From the NCBI GenBank assembly GCA_002328825.1, contig DCWI01000113.1, positions 2,100 through 22,614 of the forward strand: DNA of 20,515 nt, written 5' to 3'. This DNA comes from Nitrospiraceae bacterium UBA2166 (GTDB lineage: Bacteria > Nitrospirota > Nitrospiria > Nitrospirales > UBA2166). Below the pieces are notes generated by a model. That model saw only the letters and a program-made list of their open reading frames with translations, ran no database searches and was not told the origin of the DNA. This document shows, piece after piece, positions 16,477 through 20,515 of the stretch (position 1 is the stretch's first letter; each line of letters starts with the position of its first letter). The position numbers and the translations under genes were made by a program.

Positions 16477-16890
16477 CTATGTCTTCGTCGCACCAATGCT
16501 TTTTGTAAGTCCATCAAGAACCCCATTTACGAATCCTCCTGATTCATCGTCCCCAAACTCCTTTGCAATCTCGATTGCCTCATTAATAGTAACCGCAGAC
16601 GGAATGTCCTCAAGGTAAAGAAGCTCAAAAACTGCAATCCGCAATACATTGCGATCAACAACAGACAAACGATTCATGGCCCAATTATGCATGTGCTTGG
16701 AAATCACATCATCAATAACCTCACGATGCTGAATCACGCCTTCGAGCAATGTTTTTGCAAAGTCAATGGCTACAGAATCAATATCTCCATCACGACAACT
16801 CTCCCAAGGGTACATGCGTTCATCTTGCTGAAAATTCCATTGATACAGGGCTTGAATTGCTAGTGTTCTTGCGGCACGTCGCCTTCCCAT
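16477..16890 (-). CDS. nusB: Transcription antitermination protein NusB
   Basis: NusB pairs with NusE (ribosomal protein S10), binds boxA RNA and supports antitermination of rRNA operons. The ATG at 16890 gives a 137-residue protein starting MGRRRAARTLAIQALYQW, the classical NusB N-terminus. An upstream in-frame ATG at 16923 would add 11 basic residues, overlap ribH and lack a ribosome binding site. Helical signatures include RNVLRIAVFELLYLEDIPSA and INEAIEIAKEFGDDESGGFVNGVLDG. Adjacency to ribH is a very common bacterial arrangement. Confidence 0.95.
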   Translation of the reverse strand: MGRRRAARTLAIQALYQWNFQQDERMYPWESCRDGDIDSVAIDFAKTLLEGVIQHREVIDDVISKHMHNWAMNRLSVVDRNVLRIAVFELLYLEDIPSAVTINEAIEIAKEFGDDESGGFVNGVLDGLTKSIGATKT

Positions 16891-16904
16891 AACTACCCGC
16901 CGTT

Positions 16905-17360
16905 TTACGGAAACGCCACCCATAGACGTGCCATTTCTACAGCAGCAGCTCCTGCCTCAAATCCTTTGTTTCTCCCATTAATCACGGATCGCTCATTCGC
17001 TTGATCGACCGTATCGGTCGTCAATACACCAAACACAACTGGAAGTTCACAGTCCAAAGCCACTGCGCCAATACCTCGCGCTACTTCGGCACTGATGTAT
17101 TCAAAATGAGGCGTTTCTCCTCGAATTACTGCACCTAGACAAATAACTGAATGATACCGCCCTGACTGAGCCAAACGCTGAGCAACAACTGGAATCTCAA
17201 ACGCCCCCGGCACTCTGACCACATGAACATGGTCTTTTTCAACACCAGCTTGTCCAAGTGCATCCATTGCTCCCGTCAGAAGGCGAGAGGTCACTGACGA
17301 ATTGACCATACTGAGGACTACCCCGAAGTGAAGAGGCCCGCCTTGGGTGACATTATCCAT
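16905..17360 (-). CDS. ribH: 6,7-dimethyl-8-ribityllumazine synthase
   Basis: RibH condenses the ribityl-aminouracil with dihydroxybutanone phosphate to lumazine, the penultimate step of riboflavin synthesis, and usually forms pentamers or 60-mer capsids. Features in this 151-residue protein are VNSSVTSRLL (19-28), VPGAFEIPV (50-58), GAVIRGETPHFEY (76-88, with catalytic His85) and GVLTTDT (111-117), then NKGFEAGAAAVEMARL. No ribosome binding site is visible before the ATG. It starts 32 bp after ribBA and directly uses the RibB product. Confidence 0.96.
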   Translation of the reverse strand: MDNVTQGGPLHFGVVLSMVNSSVTSRLLTGAMDALGQAGVEKDHVHVVRVPGAFEIPVVAQRLAQSGRYHSVICLGAVIRGETPHFEYISAEVARGIGAVALDCELPVVFGVLTTDTVDQANERSVINGRNKGFEAGAAAVEMARLWVAFP

Positions 17361-17392
17361 AAGTTGAAAGAAGAAAATACGTGAATTGGAAA

Positions 17393-18601
17393 TTACACTC
17401 GACGGAGCAGGTGCCCGAGTTTGTTCTTTTTTGTTCTGAGGTAATGCACATTTGTCTCATGAGGCGTAATCTCAATGGGAACGCGCTCAACAACTTCTAA
17501 GCCATAGCCCTCAACTCCTACAATTTTTCGAGGATTATTGGTTAACAATCTTATGCGCTGAAGCCCAAAATGCGTAAGAATCTGCGCTCCAACTCCATAA
17601 TCCCGCAGGTCAGCTTTGAGTCCAAGCTTGAGATTTGCATCTACCGTATCACTGCCTTGATCTTGAAGAGCATAGGCGCGAACCTTATTGGACAATCCTA
17701 TCCCCCGCCCTTCTTGATTCAAGTAAACCAACACACCAACCCCTTCACGCTCAATCTCTTCCATTGCAGCATGAAGTTGTTCTCGGCAATCACATCGAAG
17801 CGAGGTCAATACATCAGAGGTCACACACCCAGAATGCACTCGAACGAGCACGACATCCTGAGATTTAGGCTCTCCCTTGACCAATGCAAGATGGGATGTT
17901 CCATCAAGATCGTTTTCAAACACCACAGCACGAAACTCCCCAAACGCCGTCGGCAATTGTGCCTCTGCTACATGGCGCACAAACCGTTCTCGCTGCATTC
18001 GATATTTGATCAAATCCTTAATGGTGACGATAGAAAGACCGTGCTGTTTAGCAAAAACAACCAATTGAGATAATCGAGCCATCGTCCCATCATCATTCAT
18101 GATTTCACATATCACTCCGGCAGGTTGAAGCCCACTCAGACGAGCCAAATCCACTGATCCTTCGGTCTGGCCAGCTCGTTTCAATACTCCCCCATGATCT
18201 GCCTTTAAAGGAAAAACATGGCCTGGTTTAGCAAGATCCGACGGACGTGTTTCAGGATGAATAGCCTTGAGGATAGTCGCAGCCCGATCGTGAGCTGAAA
18301 TCCCCGTTGTGATTCCATCACGAGCATCAATCGAAACAGTGAATGCAGTTCCCATCGAAGCAGTATTTTTCTCCGTCATCGGGTGCAACTCAAGAGCCTC
18401 AGTATGCTCAGGAGTTAGGGTTAGGCAAATCAAACCACGCCCATACTTCGCCATAAAATTTATGGCCTCTGGTGTTGCCTTTTCCGCAGCCAAGACGAGA
18501 TCTCCTTCATTTTCTCTATCTTCATCATCGACAAGAATCACCATTCTCCCTTCGCGAATCTGACTGAGAACGCCTTCGACTAGCGGAAAAATCTCACCCA
18601 T
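17393..18601 (-). CDS. ribBA: Bifunctional DHBP synthase / GTP cyclohydrolase II
   Basis: This fusion makes both precursors of lumazine: dihydroxybutanone phosphate from ribulose 5-phosphate, and the pyrimidine from GTP. The ATG at 18601 is chosen; a GTG at 18610 overlaps the predicted -10 box. From this start (402 residues), the N-terminal domain has [17 protein letters not shown] (24-40), the [13 protein letters not shown] stretch, and [20 protein letters not shown]. The C-terminal domain has the zinc Cys at 259, 270 and 272, then [21 protein letters not shown] and LLTNNPRK. The segment usually seen as HSECLTGD reads HSGCVTSD, but all zinc ligands are kept. It heads the long minus-strand gene set running to the response regulator. 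Confidence 0.95.
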   Translation of the reverse strand: MGEIFPLVEGVLSQIREGRMVILVDDEDRENEGDLVLAAEKATPEAINFMAKYGRGLICLTLTPEHTEALELHPMTEKNTASMGTAFTVSIDARDGITTGISAHDRAATILKAIHPETRPSDLAKPGHVFPLKADHGGVLKRAGQTEGSVDLARLSGLQPAGVICEIMNDDGTMARLSQLVVFAKQHGLSIVTIKDLIKYRMQRERFVRHVAEAQLPTAFGEFRAVVFENDLDGTSHLALVKGEPKSQDVVLVRVHSGCVTSDVLTSLRCDCREQLHAAMEEIEREGVGVLVYLNQEGRGIGLSNKVRAYALQDQGSDTVDANLKLGLKADLRDYGVGAQILTHFGLQRIRLLTNNPRKIVGVEGYGLEVVERVPIEITPHETNVHYLRTKKNKLGHLLRRV

Positions 18602-18608
18602 GCCTTTC

Positions 18609-18638
18609 ACTATAAAAGAGGCCTTCTAACCGTGTCAA
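18609..18638 (-). promoter_or_regulatory. Near-consensus promoter directly before ribBA
   Basis: On the minus strand a perfect TTGACA (18633-18638) is followed after 18 bp by TATAGT (18609-18614, 5 of 6). Only seven bases separate the -10 box from the ATG at 18601, so the RNA would begin at or within about three bases of the start codon. This likely drives the whole rib-nusB-pur set. Confidence 0.65.
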
Positions 18639-19018
18639 ACAGCCACTTTGGGAAAACCTCAGAGCTTGCTGCTCTCGCTCTAACACTCTACCCCCATACA
18701 CTGTACCCGATCCATGAAAAACACTACCAACGCCCAAGGATACAACAACAGTACGCTGGACACACAAAAAACAGCACGATATCAGACTCGCAAACCTTAT
18801 TAAGCACAACAACATGAATAACGTTTCCTCTCACTCAGCGTTCACATAGGCTACTGTGAATCAATTGCTACTTGGGCACACCTCCCTCATAGTGATACGA
18901 ACATTTGCACAATTTTTCCTCCAGAAGGACGCCATCTTGCCCTACAGCACTCTAACAAAAATTGAAATCAGCGCCACACACGTGCGAGGTGCAACGTTCT
19001 AAGTTTTTCAACAGCCTA
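18639..19018. other. Stretch with no convincing gene
   Basis: No protein-like ORF and no FMN riboswitch signature (such as the conserved GGGTGAAATTCC core) are visible upstream of ribBA. The stretch holds a short inverted repeat TTCACA-N8-TGTGAA (18841-18860). A GGAGGA motif (18917-18922) precedes a 14-codon TTG frame of doubtful meaning. A TAGGCTGTTGAAAAA sequence (minus strand) directly follows the beta-barrel stop codon. Confidence 0.55.
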
Positions 19019-20128
19019 CTAGAAACGGTCGTCGGGAAAAATCGCCGAGGCAAAATCATGGAACACGGTAATACCAAGCCCGATGTAACCATAACTCTGA
19101 CCAAAAAACTTTGCAGTTTCAGCGTTATACAGGGAAGGAATCTCACCTAGGAATTGGTTCGAGAAAATAGTGCCATGAATAGAAAGTGCCAACCACTGTT
19201 CTGGAATATAGCTAAGACGTCCAATCAACACATCATTTGAATTAAAGTTCTTGGTTGCTCTCTTGGATTCATCTGATCGATTCACTTGAACCCTCTTATA
19301 ATCTGCACTGATTGAAATAGTGGGAGTAATTTGGAATCCTCCACCAAATCCAACCACATAGTTGTCAGAGCTATAGTGCGAAGCTGCAAGACTTTCTTGA
19401 AAATTGTCGAGCAAATCAATGCTTAGATTGGAACTCAAATCCAAACCAAGCTCTGATCGAACATTCGTTCTGGAGTACTCCGCAAATCCACGAATATTCC
19501 ATCGTTCCCACAATGTCTTGCTTGCGAAGAGAGCTACACCAAATGAATCATCCTCAATACCTCCGAAAGTCAACGTCGTGGGAGGGGTCAGCGGAATATT
19601 TGGAATAGACACCCCTACAACGCGACCTTGAAATGAAGTAAACGTGTCAGAAATATTTTCGCCTCGATTTCCTCGATAAAATGCACCCATGGACACTGTG
19701 GGATACCACGATCTCTCAATAAGAAGACGCTGCTTGAGCATCACATCATGACTTGTATACTCAATATCGCCCGTCGACAACCCCGCATCGATCTCACGAA
19801 GCTCCCCTTTATACGAGAATTGCAGTCCATCCCAAAGACCAAAGTGGAAGATTCCTTGAAGACCGTGATAATCTCCACGCGTTCCGCTATTATCTCCTGG
19901 GTGAGAAGACGCTTTTAAATTAAAGACATCGACAGTATTATTTACCGTGCGATAAAAAATGTTGGACTCAAGTTGTCCCTTAGAAAGAACATATGCGGTC
20001 GGAATATCCATATGCAGAGGAATTCCAACAGGCGGATCATCAAGAAATTCCGCAAAAACTGGCGCAGCACTTAGGAAAAAGAACCAAAGCGCAGCAAATA
20101 AGGTGCAGGTATTTTTGATTAGAAACAT
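19019..20128 (-). CDS. Outer-membrane beta-barrel protein of unknown function
   Basis: This 369-residue protein has a clear signal peptide (MFLIKNTCTL, a hydrophobic core, then APVFA with cleavage after residue 26). The rest alternates short polar and aromatic strands, such as HFGLWDGLQFSYKGELREI and FGGGFQITPTISISADYKRV, and ends in Phe, the usual recognition residue for barrel assembly. It resembles the broad porin-like or transporter-like outer-membrane families, but I cannot place it in a named one. The mature N-terminal region (DDPPVGIPLHMDIPTAY) is soluble-looking. It is divergent from a sugar aminotransferase, so a link to surface-polysaccharide export is possible but not shown. Confidence 0.8.
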   Translation of the reverse strand: MFLIKNTCTLFAALWFFFLSAAPVFAEFLDDPPVGIPLHMDIPTAYVLSKGQLESNIFYRTVNNTVDVFNLKASSHPGDNSGTRGDYHGLQGIFHFGLWDGLQFSYKGELREIDAGLSTGDIEYTSHDVMLKQRLLIERSWYPTVSMGAFYRGNRGENISDTFTSFQGRVVGVSIPNIPLTPPTTLTFGGIEDDSFGVALFASKTLWERWNIRGFAEYSRTNVRSELGLDLSSNLSIDLLDNFQESLAASHYSSDNYVVGFGGGFQITPTISISADYKRVQVNRSDESKRATKNFNSNDVLIGRLSYIPEQWLALSIHGTIFSNQFLGEIPSLYNAETAKFFGQSYGYIGLGITVFHDFASAIFPDDRF

Positions 20129-20163
20129 GAGAACATTATGGGTTCCACCAGCGCGCAGGGTCC

Positions 20164-20192
20164 ATTATTGCGAAATTACTCTGGCCCGTCAA
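20164..20192 (-). promoter_or_regulatory. Probable promoter of the beta-barrel gene
   Basis: TTGACG (20187-20192) and AATAAT (20164-20169) on the minus strand are separated by exactly 17 bp, each matching consensus at 5 of 6 positions. Transcription would start near 20157, leaving a leader of about 29 nt. Confidence 0.6.
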
Positions 20193-20232
20193 GAAGCTCG
20201 ATTTGGGCCTTCTGTACAATTGGAGGGCCTGC

Positions 20233-20515
20233 ATGCATATTCCGTTGCTTGATCTCCACGCACACCACACCCCTATTCAAGACGAGATCCTTGCCGCTAT
20301 AACACGCGTGGTACAGAGCCAAACATTTGTCCTCGGGCAAGAAGTGGATACCCTCGAGAAACAGATTGCATCCTACTGCCAAGCAAAATTTGGAGTTGGA
20401 GTATCATCAGGAACTGATGCGCTCCTCCTCGCCCTCATGACTCTTGGCATTGGGGAAAAACATGAAGAAGTGATCACCTCACCATATTCGTTCTTTGCCA
20501 CCACCGAAGTGATCG
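20233..20515 (+). CDS. DegT/DnrJ/EryC1/StrS-family aminotransferase, N-terminal part
   Basis: This PLP-dependent sugar aminotransferase gene is open to the window end, with 94 codons visible. The start is well supported by GGAGGG (20222-20227), 5 nt before the ATG. The N-terminus IPLLDLHAHHTPIQDEI, then FVLGQEVDTLEKQIASY, GVGVSSGTDALLLALM (55-70) and TSPYSFFATTEVI, are the standard family landmarks; the SGTDAL segment contacts the cofactor phosphate. Such enzymes aminate keto-sugar nucleotides for O-antigen, capsule, glycoprotein or antibiotic sugars. The catalytic Lys lies beyond the window. I see no good promoter of its own in the 104-bp divergent gap. Confidence 0.92.
   Translation, partial: MHIPLLDLHAHHTPIQDEILAAITRVVQSQTFVLGQEVDTLEKQIASYCQAKFGVGVSSGTDALLLALMTLGIGEKHEEVITSPYSFFATTEVI

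Noticed and set aside
18841..18860. Inverted repeat TTCACA-N8-TGTGAA as a terminator or CRP-type site
   Set aside because: There is no T-run on either strand, and the arms are in the opposite order to the TGTGA-N6-TCACA consensus.
18868..18912. 14-codon TTG-start frame (minus) behind a GGAGGA motif
   Set aside because: The Shine-Dalgarno-like motif is strong, but TTG starts and so short a frame are expected by chance. Nothing adjacent suggests coupling.
18639..19018. FMN riboswitch upstream of ribBA
   Set aside because: I looked for the conserved core and stem sequences on the minus strand and found none.
20215..20220. TACAAT as a -10 box for the aminotransferase gene
   Set aside because: It directly abuts the ribosome binding site, so the transcript would start inside or after that site. 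No -35 is present.
1..20515. CRISPR array, insertion sequence, prophage or toxin-antitoxin genes
   Set aside because: No regularly spaced direct repeats, transposase, integrase, phage or toxin-like proteins were seen in the window.

Overview
The window is about 20.5 kb of bacterial chromosome. By eye its GC content is in the mid-40s percent, and genes are densely packed on both strands. The organism is Gram-negative: there is an outer-membrane beta-barrel with a signal peptide and a C-terminal Phe. Three traits fit a Nitrospirota- or deltaproteobacteria-like genome: the split PurS/PurQ/small-PurL FGAM synthase, an Fe-S-type PurF, and a small zinc-ribbon protein with widely spaced CxxC pairs. 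This taxonomic guess rests on gene style only and is tentative.

Region 1 (1-3062, minus strand). In transcription order this holds a small zinc-ribbon protein, apparently preceded by an 8-codon leader ORF that overlaps its start, then a GDSL/SGNH-type secreted hydrolase, a TraB-family membrane protein (ATGA overlap), purN, and the 5' part of a tRNA that runs off the window. Region 2 (3487-5352, plus strand) holds a squalene/phytoene synthase and the tRNA m1A58 methyltransferase gene trmI. The 3' end of trmI overlaps a convergent carboxylesterase/phospholipase gene (5332-6003, minus). Region 3 (6154-8115, plus) starts from a good -10 box and encodes a DUF4177-like exported or anchored protein and a DUF3422 membrane protein. 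A 670-bp gene-free stretch (8116-8785) follows, with a 14-bp palindrome and a perfect 12-bp hairpin.

Region 4 (8786-18601, minus strand) is one long, tightly spaced gene set: ribBA, ribH, nusB, purS, purQ, purL, purF, a dCache-HAMP-PAS histidine kinase, and a CheY-like response regulator. It joins riboflavin synthesis (GTP to lumazine), a transcription antitermination factor, and the first and fourth steps of purine synthesis. A two-component pair is attached at the 3' end. A near-consensus promoter sits so close to the ribBA ATG that the transcript would be leaderless or nearly so. No FMN riboswitch is visible there.

Region 5 (18602-20515) has a 417-bp gene-free stretch, an outer-membrane beta-barrel gene (minus) with a strong promoter, and, divergently, the start of a DegT/DnrJ/EryC1/StrS sugar aminotransferase cut by the window end. 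That gene probably opens a surface-polysaccharide locus.

Most of the window is housekeeping metabolism, and I see no convincing undescribed multi-gene system. The items most worth a second look are the leader ORF on the zinc-ribbon gene, the possibly leaderless ribBA promoter, the GDSL protein lacking the usual Asp-x-x-His block, the DUF4177-like/DUF3422 pair, and the sensor kinase pair behind purF.
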